Notes: generated by a model not told the origin, from the letters alone. Positions 1 to 16,679 are shown, counted from the stretch's first letter. The stretch: DNA of 64,000 nucleotides from Methylosinus sp. PW1 (GCF_000745215.1 NZ_JQNK01000009.1:2790001-2854000), one strand, 5' to 3'. A program made the numbers and translations.

Positions 1-90
1 GATGCGCAACTGAACAAAATCAAGAAAACGCCACGGCTCGTCCGATCATTCTTCGGAGCTCCAAGCGTCGCCTATATTACCGACTGGTGA
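1..90 (+). CDS. IS630-family transposase, C-terminal end (cut by window start)
   Basis: The last 29 codons and stop of a DDE transposase are open from the first base of the window. They translate identically to the C-terminus of the complete IS630 transposase on the minus strand at 16899-17933, including the ending VAYITDW. The element's terminal repeat follows at once and ends at base 91 with the target TA at 92-93, as expected for IS630 insertion into TA. This is therefore a second copy of the same IS. Whether it is intact to the left cannot be seen. Confidence 0.9.
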   Translation, partial: DAQLNKIKKTPRLVRSFFGAPSVAYITDW

Positions 91-187
91 GTAATATTGA
101 TCGACCGCTCACTGGATAGAAATGAGGAATATCCGATTCCTGGAGGGAGGAGTCGGTCTATTCTAACTTTATGGGAGGCTGGCGAGG

Positions 188-1420
188 CAGGGCCGTTCAG
201 TTCTCTATACTTTATAGCGGACGGGCGATTCCCGTCGCGACGGATGTGTGAATCTATAGGCGACAACCCGAATCGGAGGTTGTCGCATGCAGGTGTCGCT
301 TCTGGAGATTTTGCGGGACATTCCGGATCATCGTCGCCGAGAAGGCAAGCGGTTCGATCTTTCGACGGTGCTGCTCTACGCGATCATCGCCATGGTCGGC
401 GGCGCCAATTCTTATCGGCAGATGCATGAGTTCATTCGCGCGCATCGTCTGCGATTGAACGACGCCTTCGGCCTGAAGCTGCCCTACACGCCATCCTACA
501 CCGGTCTGCGGCTGATCCTGCAAGGCGTCGATCCGGCAGCGTTGGAGGCGGCGTTTCGACGTCATGCCGCGAGCATGCCGGCGCCGCCCGCCGTGCAGGG
601 GCTGACGGCGATCGCCGTCGACGGGAAGACTCTGCGCGGCAGCTTCGATGCGTTCAGCGACCGGAAGGCCGCGCACATGATGTCGGCGCTGCGACACGCC
701 GATCGGATCGTGCTCGCGCATGTGATGGTCGCCGAAAAGAGCAATGAGATTCCCACCGCTCCGGAGCTGATCGAAGCGCTGGGATTGAAGCGCTGCCTGT
801 TCACGCTCGACGCAGAACACTGCCAAAAAAACTGTTCGAACGCGTGATCGCGTCCGGCAATCACCTGCTGACGCAGGTGAAGGACAATCAACCGGGCCTG
901 CGTCGCCGGCTCGAACTCGGCGCGGCGGGCCGCAAGCCGAGCGGCTCTGCGACGAGCCAGTCGAAAGGCCGCAACCGCTGGGAGACGCGAAAGCTTTCTG
1001 TCTTTCCAGCGAAGGCGTGGTTCCGCCATACGGCGTGGGAGCCGCTCATAAAGACCGTGCTGCGGCTGGAGCGCACAATCTACCGCCGCGATCCGGCGAC
1101 CGGTCTTTTGAAGCAGACGATCGAGACCGTCTATTGGGTGTCCTCGGCGACCGGCCCGACGCCCGAGCGTTGGAACGAATGGATCAGAGGCCATTGGCGC
1201 ATCGAGAACGGCAGCCACTATGTGCGCGACGTGGCGTTCGCGGAGGACGCTTCGCGCATTCGCAAGAACCCGGACATCGTCGCGCGGCTCCGCTCCTTCG
1301 CCTATAATCTCCTGCGCGCCGATGGTTGCGACAACATCAAGAACGCCAGATGGCGCGCCGCTCTCAATATCCGAGCTGCCCTCGAAATGGCAGGGGCTCG
1401 TTAAGAACTGCACAGCCCTG
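188..1420 (+). mobile_element. ISAs1-family insertion sequence, copy A (1233 bp)
   Basis: The ends are imperfect inverted repeats: CAGGGCCGTTCAGTTC on the left against CAGGGCTGTGCAGTTC (reverse complement of the right end), 14 of 16 matching. The element is flanked by the perfect 10-bp direct repeat GCTGGCGAGG at 178-187 and 1421-1430, which fits the 8-10 bp target duplication of the ISAs1 family. A second copy of the same length lies at 38388-39620 with a different target duplication. The two copies read the same, so transposition was recent. Confidence 0.95.
287..1404 (+). CDS. ISAs1-family DDE transposase (made by -1 frameshift)
   Basis: DDE transposase of the ISAs1 (H-repeat) family. The first frame runs from ATG 287 (GGAGGT ribosome site six bases upstream) to 847, and the second frame is open from about 820 to 1404. 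They meet at a run of seven A at 825-831. Reading this with a -1 slip joins ...HCQKK to LFERVIASGNHLLTQVKDNQ, a block typical of the family, and gives about 372 residues, the usual length. The same run and frame change occur in the second copy at 38487, so this is more likely programmed frameshifting than decay. Confidence 0.9.
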
Positions 1421-1454
1421 GCTGGCGAGGGCACCGTCGTCATTCGGGATCGAC

Positions 1455-1613
1455 GATCCACTCACGCGCCGGAGCGGCTGCATGACGAAATATCGAACGC
1501 CTACAAGGATATGATCTACGCCGACAGCCTGGAGGAGGCCAGCGACAAGCTCCTCACCTTCACGTGGTTTCCGCCGAGCCAGTGGAAATCGATCCGCACC
1601 TCGAATGCGATCG
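1455..1613 (+). pseudogene. IS256-family transposase remnant, part 1
   Basis: The translation includes SLEEASDKL and PPSQWKSIRTSNAI, blocks from the C-terminal third of IS256 (Mutator-type) transposases. An internal stretch is missing between MIYA and DSLEEA, and the N-terminal two thirds are absent. The frame breaks exactly at the left end of the IS66 element at 1614 and resumes after its right end at 8275. The gene was dead, or was killed, by the IS66 insertion. Confidence 0.8.
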
Positions 1614-1630
1614 GTAAGCGTAGCTTTGAC

Positions 1631-3227
1631 CTTTCAATTACCCACAAGTAGCTGACTCAGTGGGCGGATTTGTGGAAGAAGAAAGTTGAATCGGATGAAT
1701 CGGTTGTGATTCGTTATCGAGCACCGAATCGCTTGCGCGAGGTGCTCCATGTCCTCGAAGACCGCTTTTTCCAAGACTTTCTGCCGTCCAAGAGCTGGGA
1801 GATCAGGGCCGGCGCCGCATTGGACTGAGCGCGAGGTAGACGAAGCCGCTTTCAAAGATCCCCGTCTCGGACGACGATGCGCTGAGGTTTTGAAGCAGAT
1901 CGGCGACGCCATGGGCGAGAGCATCCCGTACGCCTGCCAGGACTGGGCGAACACCAAAGCCGCCTATCGGTTTCTTTCGAACGCGCGCGTTGATGAGGGC
2001 GACATTCTCAGCGGTCACTTCGCCGCGACGCGCGCCCGCTGCGATAAATTCGAAGGCCCGATCTTGTTGCTCCAGGACACCACGGAATTCTCGTTCCAAC
2101 GCGCCAATGTGAGCGCCGTTGGCGTGACGAAGAGCGTCAACAGTGGGCGCGACAAGCAGGGGCGCATCCGCCATCATACAGTATGCGGAATGCTCATGCA
2201 TTCGAGTTTAGCGGTGACAACCCAAGGGCTGCCGCTCGGCTTGGCGGCGGTGAAATTCTGGACGCGCAAGAAATTCAGGGGAACCAAGGCGCTGAAGAAG
2301 AAGGTGAACCCGACGCGCGTGCCGATCGAAAAGAAGGAGAGCGTTCGGTGGCTCGAAAATTTCCGGCAATCGATCGAGCTTCTCGGGCAGCCGGAGCGCT
2401 TCATCCATGTCGGAGACCGAGAGAGCGACATTTTCGAACTCTACTGCCTGACGCGTGATCTCGGCTCGCACTTTTTGGTGCGGACCTGCGTGGATCGGCT
2501 GGCGGGCGATGGCGACCACACCATCGCCGACGAAATGGACGCGACGAGGCTCAAGGGGCTGCATCGCATTGAAGTACAGACGGACGACGGCGAGATCGAG
2601 AAGATCGTTCTGGAAATCAGGTTTAAGCGCATCATCGTTCAGCCACCCATCGGCAAACAGAAGCGATATCCTGCGCTCGATCTTACTGTCATCCACGCCA
2701 TCGAACGCGATGCGCCCAAAGGCCGCAAGCCGATCGTCTGGAAGTTGATCACAGATCTGCCTGTGCGCGGGCGCGCCGAAGCGATCGAGAAGATCAACTG
2801 GTATGCGATGCGTTGGAAAATCGAGGTGTTCCACAAGGTCCTGAAGTCGGGCTGCCAGGCCGAAGCATCCAAATTGCGCACTGCGGAACGGCTCGCGAAC
2901 TTGATGGCTGTTTTCTGTATCGTCAGTTGGCGCGTTCTCTGGCTGACCATGTTGGCGCGGGCCGAGCCTGAGGCCTCGCCCTCGATCGCATTCACGGACA
3001 AGGAGATCGCCTTGCTCGATCGACTCGTCGGCGATGTCGGCAATCGACGAGCCGAGCACGGGACGCTCAGCTTCTACCTCATAAAGCTCGCTCGGTTGGG
3101 CGGCTATCTCGCGAGGGCCGGCGACTCGCCGCCGGGAAGCATTGTTATCTGGCGCGGCCTCGCGCGCCTAACCGACATCGAGATAGGCGCAGAGGCAGCG
3201 CTGAGTGCACTTGTGGGTAATTGAAAG
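1631..3227 (+). mobile_element. IS4-family (IS50/Tn5-like) insertion sequence, 1597 bp
   Basis: The terminal inverted repeats share CTTTCAATTACCCACAAGT, read inward from both ends. The perfect 9-bp duplication AGCTTTGAC flanks the element at 1622-1630 and 3228-3236. Nine bases is the target size of the IS50 group of the IS4 family. It sits 17 bp inside the left end of the IS66 element, so it arrived after the IS66. Confidence 0.93.
1749..3224 (+). CDS. IS4-family Tn5-like transposase
   Basis: A 491-residue DDE transposase. The N-terminal region (about residues 28-90) has the Tn5 N-terminal domain with DPRLGRR and the KAAYRFLSN block. Catalytic acidic residues are seen in LLLQDTTEFSF and VGDRESDIFELY, and the third lies in the YREK signature: Y-x2-R-x3-E-x6-K in YAMRWKIEVFHKVLK. 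The C-terminus ends at the right terminal repeat. It is the only gene of its IS, appears complete, and should cut and paste the element at its ends. Confidence 0.95.
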   Translation: MSSKTAFSKTFCRPRAGRSGPAPHWTEREVDEAAFKDPRLGRRCAEVLKQIGDAMGESIPYACQDWANTKAAYRFLSNARVDEGDILSGHFAATRARCDKFEGPILLLQDTTEFSFQRANVSAVGVTKSVNSGRDKQGRIRHHTVCGMLMHSSLAVTTQGLPLGLAAVKFWTRKKFRGTKALKKKVNPTRVPIEKKESVRWLENFRQSIELLGQPERFIHVGDRESDIFELYCLTRDLGSHFLVRTCVDRLAGDGDHTIADEMDATRLKGLHRIEVQTDDGEIEKIVLEIRFKRIIVQPPIGKQKRYPALDLTVIHAIERDAPKGRKPIVWKLITDLPVRGRAEAIEKINWYAMRWKIEVFHKVLKSGCQAEASKLRTAERLANLMAVFCIVSWRVLWLTMLARAEPEASPSIAFTDKEIALLDRLVGDVGNRRAEHGTLSFYLIKLARLGGYLARAGDSPPGSIVIWRGLARLTDIEIGAEAALSALVGN

Positions 3228-3297
3228 AGCTTTGACCCCACATTCCGATTTTTCGCGTGATTTGCGAGGCTTTGGTCTCTGATAAGGAGATCGGCTT

Positions 3298-3699
3298 GTG
3301 CATACGCATGATGATAAGCTCGAACCGAAAGCCATTCGGCGGCTGGAGTTGATCACGGGGACTGGGCGACGGCGAGCCTGGTCGCACGAGGAGAAGGCGC
3401 GCATTGTCGAAGAGACGCTGGCGCCGCGGGCGATCGTTTCGCATGTCGCTCGCCGGCATGGAGTGACGCCGCAGCAGCTATTCGGTTGGCGGCGGGAGGC
3501 GCGGCGGCAGGCAGGCTCCGATGGGCCTGAAGTTTCCTCGTTCGCGCGCGTCGTGGTCGATGCGGCGAACACGACCGCCGTGGCGACGGATCATGCGATG
3601 ATCGAGATCGTCATAGGCGCGGCGCTGGTTCGCGTTCCGCCGAATGCGGACGCCTCGACCTTGAAGATGGCCTTGCGCATATTGAAGGCTGTGTCATGA
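3298..3699 (+). CDS. tnpA: IS66-family accessory protein TnpA
   Basis: A 133-residue protein from GTG 3298. It carries a helix-turn-helix of the transposase_8/IS3 orfA kind in its first half (WSHEEKARIVEETL, SHVARRHGVTPQQLFGWR), as expected for IS66 TnpA, which is needed with TnpB and TnpC for transposition. The stop overlaps the TnpB start (ATGA at 3696-3699), indicating translational coupling. The reading frame is intact, although the element's left end has been displaced by the Tn5-like IS and its native promoter is probably lost. Confidence 0.92.
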   Translation: MHTHDDKLEPKAIRRLELITGTGRRRAWSHEEKARIVEETLAPRAIVSHVARRHGVTPQQLFGWRREARRQAGSDGPEVSSFARVVVDAANTTAVATDHAMIEIVIGAALVRVPPNADASTLKMALRILKAVS

Positions 3700-4049
3700 T
3701 CGTCCCGGCGAGCAATGTGAAAGTCTTGATCGCAACGAAGCCCGTCGATTTCCGCAAAGGGATGGACGGACTTTCGGCAATCGTGAAAGAGACGCTTTCT
3801 CACGACCCCCATGGTGGCGTCATCTATGTGTTTCGCTCGAAGCGGGCCGACAGATTGAAGCTGCTGTATTGGGACGGCACGGGTCTCGTGCTGGTGACGA
3901 AGCGCTTGGAGCATTGCTCCTTTCGATGGCCCTCGATTTCGGACGCCGTGATGCGTTTGTCGCCGGGGCAGCTCTCCGCGTTGCTCGAAGGTCTCGACTG
4001 GACGCGCGTGCGCGCCGTTCGCGTGGCGGCTCCGAAAGCCGTGCTGTGA
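3696..4049 (+). CDS. tnpB: IS66-family accessory protein TnpB (IS66 Orf2-like)
   Basis: A 117-residue IS66 Orf2-like protein. Family blocks are visible: KPVDFRKGMDGLSAIVKE near the N-terminus, then VYVFRSKRADRLKLLYWDGTG and a C-terminal LEGLDWTRVR. It overlaps tnpA by four bases (ATGA) and precedes tnpC after a 70-bp gap. Its frame is undamaged. Its function within IS66 transposition is known to be required but is biochemically ill defined. Confidence 0.94.
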   Translation: MIVPASNVKVLIATKPVDFRKGMDGLSAIVKETLSHDPHGGVIYVFRSKRADRLKLLYWDGTGLVLVTKRLEHCSFRWPSISDAVMRLSPGQLSALLEGLDWTRVRAVRVAAPKAVL

Positions 4050-4119
4050 ACGCGACAAAACGACTCATGCGCGGCATGTCGCATGATCGCGCGCGACAAG
4101 CTTTTTCGAATGTGCTTCC

Positions 4120-5502
4120 ATGCGTTTCGTGAGCTTCGCCGATCCGCTTCCGACAGATCCTGACGCTTTGCGCGCTCTGCTTCTCGCGGAGCGGGAAAAG
4201 CATGCCGAGGAGATCGCGGCGGCGGATCAGAACATCGCGCGCTTGACCGCCATCATCAAAGAGTTGCAGCGCCATCGCTTCGGCGCCCGCTCGGAGAAGA
4301 TCGACGCCGATCAGCTCGCCTTGATGCATCGAGGATGCAGAGCAGGCGCTGGCTGCGGCGACCGCGGAATCCGAGAAGAAGCAGAGCAGCGAGCAGAATG
4401 ACGCGCGACGCAAGCGCCGCGTCAATCGTGGCGCGCTTCCCGCCCATCTGCCCCGTGAAGAGATCGTCGTCGACATCGGCGACAAGAGCTGCCCCTGCTG
4501 CAAAGGACAGCGGCATGTGATCGGCGAGGACGTGTCCGAGCGGCTCGACGTGACGCCGGCGCGCTTCAAGGTCATCGTCACACGCCGTCCCAAATGCGCC
4601 TGCCGGAGCTGCGAGGGCGAGGTCGCGCAGGCGCCGGCGCAAGAGCGGCTGATCGAAGGCGGCGTTCCCACAGAGGCGCTCGTCGCCCATGTCGTCGTCT
4701 CCAAATATACCGATCATCTGCCGCTCTATCGACAGGCGCAGATTTACGCGCGACAGGGCGTCGATCTCGATCGCTCGACGCTCGCCGATTGGGTCGGCTG
4801 AGCTGCGGCCCGTGCATGAGCGCCTGCTCGAGACACTGAAGAGCTCGACGCGGCTTTTCGCTGACGAAACGCCGGCGCCAGTGCTCGATCCTGGTCGAGG
4901 ACGAACCAAGATCGGCCAATTCTGGGCCTACGCTCGTGACGATCGCCCGTGGAACGGACCCGAGCCGCCCGGCGTCGCCTACATCTATGCGCCGGACCGC
5001 AAGCACGAACGGCCGGCCGCTCATCTCGCCGGCTTCGAAGGCCTGTTGCAGGTCGATGGCTACGGCGCATATGAGGCTTTGGCGAGAGGCGGCGATGTCA
5101 CGCTCGCCTTCTGCTGGGCGCATGTGCGCCGCCGCTTCTTCGAGATCCAGGCGGCGACGCCCGCGCCGATCGCCGCCGAGATGCTCGCGCGCATCGGCGC
5201 ACTCTATGATATCGAGCGCGACATTCACGGCAAGAGCGCCGAAACTCGCAAGAGTGCCCGCCAGGCCCGCGCCAAGCCGATCGTCGACGCGATGAAGCCG
5301 TGGCTGGAGGCCAGACTGGCGACGATCTCGGGCAAATCCACGCTCGCTGTCGCCATTCGCTACGCCTTGTCGCGATGGGACGGGCTCGTCCTCTTCCTCG
5401 ACGACGGCCGCGTCGACATCGACTCCAACGCCGTCGAACGCGCCATGCGCCCGATTGGGCTCGGGCGGAAAAATCATCTTTTTGCTGGTTCAGACGATGG
5501 CG
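4120..5502 (+). pseudogene. tnpC: IS66 transposase TnpC, 5' and central part (frameshifted and interrupted)
   Basis: Three frames together make an IS66 TnpC. They are: an N-terminal coiled-coil part from ATG 4120 (...FGARSEKIDADQLAL); a middle part with the zinc-finger C-P-C-C and C-x-C-x2-C cysteines, ending ...LADWVG near 4800; and the catalytic DDE_Tnp_IS66 domain from about 4800 (LLQVDGYGAYEAL, FCWAHVRRRFFE, DSNAVERAMRPI). One frameshift lies near 4330 and another near 4798. The gene is then cut at the GATGGCG at 5496-5502 by the serine-recombinase element and resumes at 8080. It is non-functional. Confidence 0.9.
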
Positions 5503-5521
5503 CGTCATACTGCTCACCTCA

Positions 5522-7603
5522 TCATGTCTCTGGAATATCGAGCAAATTATGCTGGCGGTCATCAGGCGGCGGACGTCGTGATCTGCGCGCTGCGGCCTGA
5601 CGGCCGATCGCGTCACTTTCGATGTCCGCGCGACGGATCATCCACGGCGCGCCTTTGCAAACATGGGTCGCCGGAATAGCTCCTTCCATGATGAGTCGGC
5701 GCATCGTGGTCGCGCTGATATCCAACGAAGCAGCCGCCTCGTCGAGCGTGACCTCGCCACGCTCCGCGCGCTCGCCTTCACGATAGATTGCGATTCCATG
5801 CTGTTTGCGCAGCGAGCAGACGCGTTCCCGAGTCCAACTATTGCCATGCCCCGTCTTTTTGCCAGAGCGGTTCAGCAAAGCTGCGATTGTCTCGTCTGGA
5901 ATCTGCCGCGCCAAGGCACGCACGAGATCGACGATGTCACCGTCAGTCGTCCAACGTGTGTGGCCGGCGCGGTTTTTCTTTGCTGTCAAATTGGTGTGGT
6001 CGCCTCCCTGCCAGTGGACGATCATCTGCAATTTGTCGCCGACGACATCGACGACGATCTCGGAAATGACGGTGCGAAGAATTTTTTTGCGTGTCTCCGA
6101 CGTTGTTCCCGGGCTTTCCCACGCCTGCCGGAGATCTCGACCAAGAGACATGAGTCGCTCGCGATCCTCCGGCGTGAGAGCCGGCCCTTTGTCTTGGTCG
6201 AACCGTTCGAGTTCGCCTTCCAGATCACGCGCCGCGACGAGACGCTCGTTCCATCTACGCTCCAACTCCCCGGCGACCAGCCGATTTTCCGGATCGGCCG
6301 AATCATACTGGCGCTGCGCGCGAGCGGCCTCATAACGGGCCTGCTGCAAGGCCATCTCCAGCTGGTGCTTTTTATCGGACTTCTGTTGGCCACGCGCCTC
6401 GATCGCGGCGAGCGCCGCCTCGACGCCAAGAGGTTGCAGGCGATCCAGCACTTCCTTTGCGACGACGCGATCGACGCGCATGGCGCCGAAGGTGATGCAT
6501 CGCGCCGCGGCTAGGTGACTGAAGGCTCCCACGCATTCGTATCGATAGCTCTGCGCACCTTGCCTGCCGCTATACCTTACATGAAGCTTCTTTCCGCATC
6601 GCGCGCAGCGGAAAATGCCAGGTAGCAGCGCCTCGCCGCACCGGACGGCGCCTCGACTCATGAAACGCTTTCCATTGGCGTTGTCGGCGATCAGTCGTTG
6701 GTTCCTTTCGAACTCCGCCCAGCTAATATAACCGTCATGATGGTCACGGATCAAAGTCTCCCAGCTCCGCCAGTCGCGTTGCATGCTTCTGACGACGCGC
6801 TTGCGTCCATCCTCGATGGTCACGCGGGCGGTTCGGCGGCCGAACACGTAGGCGCCGGCGTAGACCGGGTTGGTCAGCATGTGGTGAAGCGTTGGATACA
6901 CCGGCAGCCGCCAGACGATTCTTTCGGCGGATGGTCCCACACCCAGAGCCGGCAACGAGATTTTCTCGTCCCGGCACCACACCAAAACTTGGCGGATCGT
7001 TTGAAGCTCCGCGAACTTGCGGAAGACCAGGGCGACAGCCTCCTGCACACGACGGTCGGAATCCTTTTCGATGCGGTCGCCGAGGGCTTTTACGTAGCCG
7101 ACCGCCACAGTCAGAAAGAGCTCGCCGCGCCGCGCCTTCTGCTTGATCGCTTCGACCGAGCGCTGCCGAAAGACCGACAGCTCCATCTCGCTCATCGTAC
7201 CCTTCATGCCGAGCAGGAGGCGGTCATTGGGCGACGCCGCATCATAGACGCCGTCCTCGTCGATTATCAATGCGCTGACCAGTCCGCAGAACTCGAGGAG
7301 CGTGTGCCAGTCTCGGCCATTGCGCGCAAGTCGCGACGCCTCCAGAGAGAGCACGGCGCCGACGCGACCTTCGCAAATCGCGGCCAGGAGCTTTTCGAAG
7401 CCGGGACGACGGCCTCCGGCTCCGGACCGGCCGAGATCATCGTCGATCACTTCCACTTCGGACCAACCGAGTTCGCGTGCGCGAGCGGCAAGGCCGTATT
7501 GTCGTCGCTGGCTCTCCAGGTTCTGTGCGACCTGGAAGGCCGATGATTGCCGAACGTAAACGATCGCGCTGCGCGCGAGATGATCAGGGCCGATCTTGCT
7601 CAT
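5522..7603 (-). CDS. Large serine recombinase
   Basis: A 693-residue site-specific recombinase. The resolvase domain starts at once: the Y-x-R-x-S motif is Y16-V-R-Q-S20, with S20 the expected nucleophile, and DDDLGRSGAG and EASRLARNGRDW follow. A Recombinase domain comes next (VYAGAYVFGRRTA). A zinc ribbon has CARCGKKL and the paired cysteines of RYECVGAF. There is a coiled-coil region, and a C-terminal excisionase-like helix-turn-helix (DEAAASLDISATTMRRLIMEG). It ends 20 bp from the left junction and its start overlaps the upstream small gene. It very probably inserted this element. Confidence 0.95.
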   Translation of the reverse strand: MSKIGPDHLARSAIVYVRQSSAFQVAQNLESQRRQYGLAARARELGWSEVEVIDDDLGRSGAGGRRPGFEKLLAAICEGRVGAVLSLEASRLARNGRDWHTLLEFCGLVSALIIDEDGVYDAASPNDRLLLGMKGTMSEMELSVFRQRSVEAIKQKARRGELFLTVAVGYVKALGDRIEKDSDRRVQEAVALVFRKFAELQTIRQVLVWCRDEKISLPALGVGPSAERIVWRLPVYPTLHHMLTNPVYAGAYVFGRRTARVTIEDGRKRVVRSMQRDWRSWETLIRDHHDGYISWAEFERNQRLIADNANGKRFMSRGAVRCGEALLPGIFRCARCGKKLHVRYSGRQGAQSYRYECVGAFSHLAAARCITFGAMRVDRVVAKEVLDRLQPLGVEAALAAIEARGQQKSDKKHQLEMALQQARYEAARAQRQYDSADPENRLVAGELERRWNERLVAARDLEGELERFDQDKGPALTPEDRERLMSLGRDLRQAWESPGTTSETRKKILRTVISEIVVDVVGDKLQMIVHWQGGDHTNLTAKKNRAGHTRWTTDGDIVDLVRALARQIPDETIAALLNRSGKKTGHGNSWTRERVCSLRKQHGIAIYREGERAERGEVTLDEAAASLDISATTMRRLIMEGAIPATHVCKGAPWMIRRADIESDAIGRQAAARRSRRPPPDDRQHNLLDIPET

Positions 7604-7784
7604 CGCCCGTCTCCCTCGTATCGCCCGGCGTCATCGCTTCGTTCAATAGGGTTTGGATCTGCTCCAAGAGTTGCGTCCGCTGCGCTGGCGGAAACGTTGG
7701 TGATCTTTTCGGCGGCGTCGCCTCGAACAAGTCTGCCTGCGAGTTCTCCAATTGCGTTGCCATCGGCGCCTCCTTCGGGACCAA
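7584..7784 (-). CDS. Small protein of the serine-recombinase element
   Basis: A 66-residue ORF ending inside the start of the recombinase gene, so the two are likely co-translated. A second possible start (M8, MATQLENSQ) lies seven codons in. The region LPPAQ-like/LLEQIQTLLNEAM resembles small proteins commonly found between DUF5372 genes and serine recombinases in such elements. The function is unknown. It competes with the longer frame at 7600-8046, and the two cannot both be wholly real with ordinary gene spacing. Confidence 0.6.
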   Translation of the reverse strand: MVPKEAPMATQLENSQADLFEATPPKRSPTFPPAQRTQLLEQIQTLLNEAMTPGDTRETGDEQDRP

Positions 7785-8046
7785 CCCGTAAGTCGGAGGC
7801 TAAAACCGAATCGAGGAACGCTCGTAACTCGAGCAGTTGCGCAACTGGAAACCTCACCAGGTCGACGATGCCGATCGTCGACGCTTCCGATTCGACCATC
7901 CAAGCCGGAACCAGAAATGTTTCGCCGTTGTCGCCGGAAGTTAGTCTTAAGTGACTACAACCGTTATGGATTTGCTCGGCGACCACGAATGCTCGCCGGC
8001 CAGACAATGGATGGAACGGATAGGCGACCTCGACCTCACGCCCCAG
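7600..8046 (-). CDS. DUF5372-like protein of the serine-recombinase element
   Basis: The N-terminal part (VEVAYPFHPLSGRR, then LTSGDNGETFLVPAWM and LLELRAFLDSVL) matches the pattern of DUF5372 proteins that accompany serine recombinases. The frame stays open to the element edge and beyond into the IS66, so the true start is unclear. No ATG lies between the junction and the conserved VEV block; CTG 8046 is the nearest candidate. The last 60 or so residues overlap the small ORF at 7584-7784 and may not be real. A frameshift near 7790 is possible. Confidence 0.5.
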   Translation of the reverse strand: MGREVEVAYPFHPLSGRRAFVVAEQIHNGCSHLRLTSGDNGETFLVPAWMVESEASTIGIVDLVRFPVAQLLELRAFLDSVLASDLRVGPEGGADGNAIGELAGRLVRGDAAEKITNVSASAADATLGADPNPIERSDDAGRYEGDGR

Positions 8047-8079
8047 ATTGCGGGCGTTATGAAGCCGCTTCGGATGGCG

Positions 8080-8261
8080 GAGCCGAGCATTGGGCCGTTC
8101 TCGCTTCACTCATCGAGACGTGCAAGAGAAATGAAATCGATCCGCAGGCCTATCTCGCCGACGTCCTCTCGAAGATCGTCGGTCGTCACCCCATGAGCCG
8201 CATCGACGAACTCCTGCCCTTCGCCTACATCAAGAAAGCGCCCGAACAGGCCGTGGCCTGA
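8080..8261 (+). pseudogene. tnpC: IS66 transposase TnpC, 3' part
   Basis: This continues the tnpC frame after the serine-recombinase element. It encodes AEHWAVLASLIETCKRNEID and then DELLPFAY, the standard C-terminus of IS66 TnpC, and stops 13 bp before the right terminal repeat of the IS66. It has no start of its own. Confidence 0.9.
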
Positions 8262-8274
8262 AAACGACGCTTAC

Positions 8275-8463
8275 TGCGATCGAGCGATTGCATGAAGAGA
8301 TCAAGCGCCGGATCAAGACACAGACCGTGCTGCCGAGCGCCGACACCGGCGCCATGTTGTTCTGGGCGCTGCTGGCGTCGGGTCAGATCACCATGCGAAA
8401 GGTCGCCGGCTGGCAGAGCCTCGCCGAGCGGCCCTCCGATCAGCCCATTGATCTTGCCGCCTG
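8275..8463 (+). pseudogene. IS256-family transposase remnant, part 2
   Basis: The frame broken at 1613 continues here. It encodes RLHEEIKRRIKTQTVLPSA, MLFWALLASGQITMRKV and the ending QPIDLAA, the highly conserved C-terminus of a group of alphaproteobacterial IS256 transposases. Joining 1455-1613 to 8283-8463 across one copy of the 8-bp duplication restores RTSNAIERLHEE. Confidence 0.88.
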
Positions 8464-8806
8464 ATCGGATGTCCTCGATTGCCTCGGAGCTGCGTCAGCC
8501 AATTTCAACACGATCCGCGACGGCACCAACCATCGCGTCTTTGAGCGAGGATCCGATCGTCAGGCTGTCCGCCGTGACCGCCTGACCATTCCGGCCATAG
8601 CCGGAAATCCGCGGCTCGCGCTGGAAGGCGATACGATGTTGAGACTGCGCGTAGGCCTTCCTTCGTCGTCGAGCGCATAGACAGAGTCGGAAGGGGACAG
8701 ACAATTTGCCGCACCCCGCGCGGCGCCTTTGTATTGAGCGAAATGCTGCTCGATTGATACAAAGCCCACTTCGAGCGTGAACGTTTCTTTGTCAGAAAGG
8801 TCGCCG
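8464..8806. other. Non-coding stretch between IS256 remnant and RTX gene
   Basis: No convincing gene is seen. The first 100 bp probably hold the IS256 3' end: in one frame they read FNTIRDGTN, resembling the sequence beyond the transposase stop. A good ribosome site, AGAAAGG at 8794-8800, lies six bases before ATG 8807 and supports that start for the RTX gene over the upstream GTG 8777. Confidence 0.5.

Positions 8807-16679
<7,873 letters not shown>

Larger units (their letters stand above)
5496..8079 (-). mobile_element. Serine-recombinase mobile element inserted in tnpC
   Basis: The 7-bp sequence GATGGCG occurs at both junctions, 5496-5502 and 8073-8079. Removing one copy and everything between rejoins tnpC in frame as GSDDGGAEHWAV, the normal IS66 sequence. 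The inserted segment is about 2.58 kb and encodes, on the minus strand, a DUF5372-like protein, a small protein and a large serine recombinase. There are no inverted repeats at the ends, as expected for serine-integrase insertion with a short shared core. Confidence 0.88.
1614..8274 (+). mobile_element. IS66-family element carrying two later insertions
   Basis: The left end GTAAGCGTAGCTTT and the right end (reverse complement GTAAGCGTCGTTTT) match the IS66 family signature GTAAGCG. The flanks are the perfect 8-bp duplication TGCGATCG at 1606-1613 and 8275-8282, the size expected for IS66. Inside lie tnpA, tnpB and a broken tnpC. The element is interrupted near its left end by a Tn5/IS50-like IS (1631-3227) and inside tnpC by a serine-recombinase element (about 5496-8079). 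Without these it would be about 2.5 kb. Confidence 0.93.
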
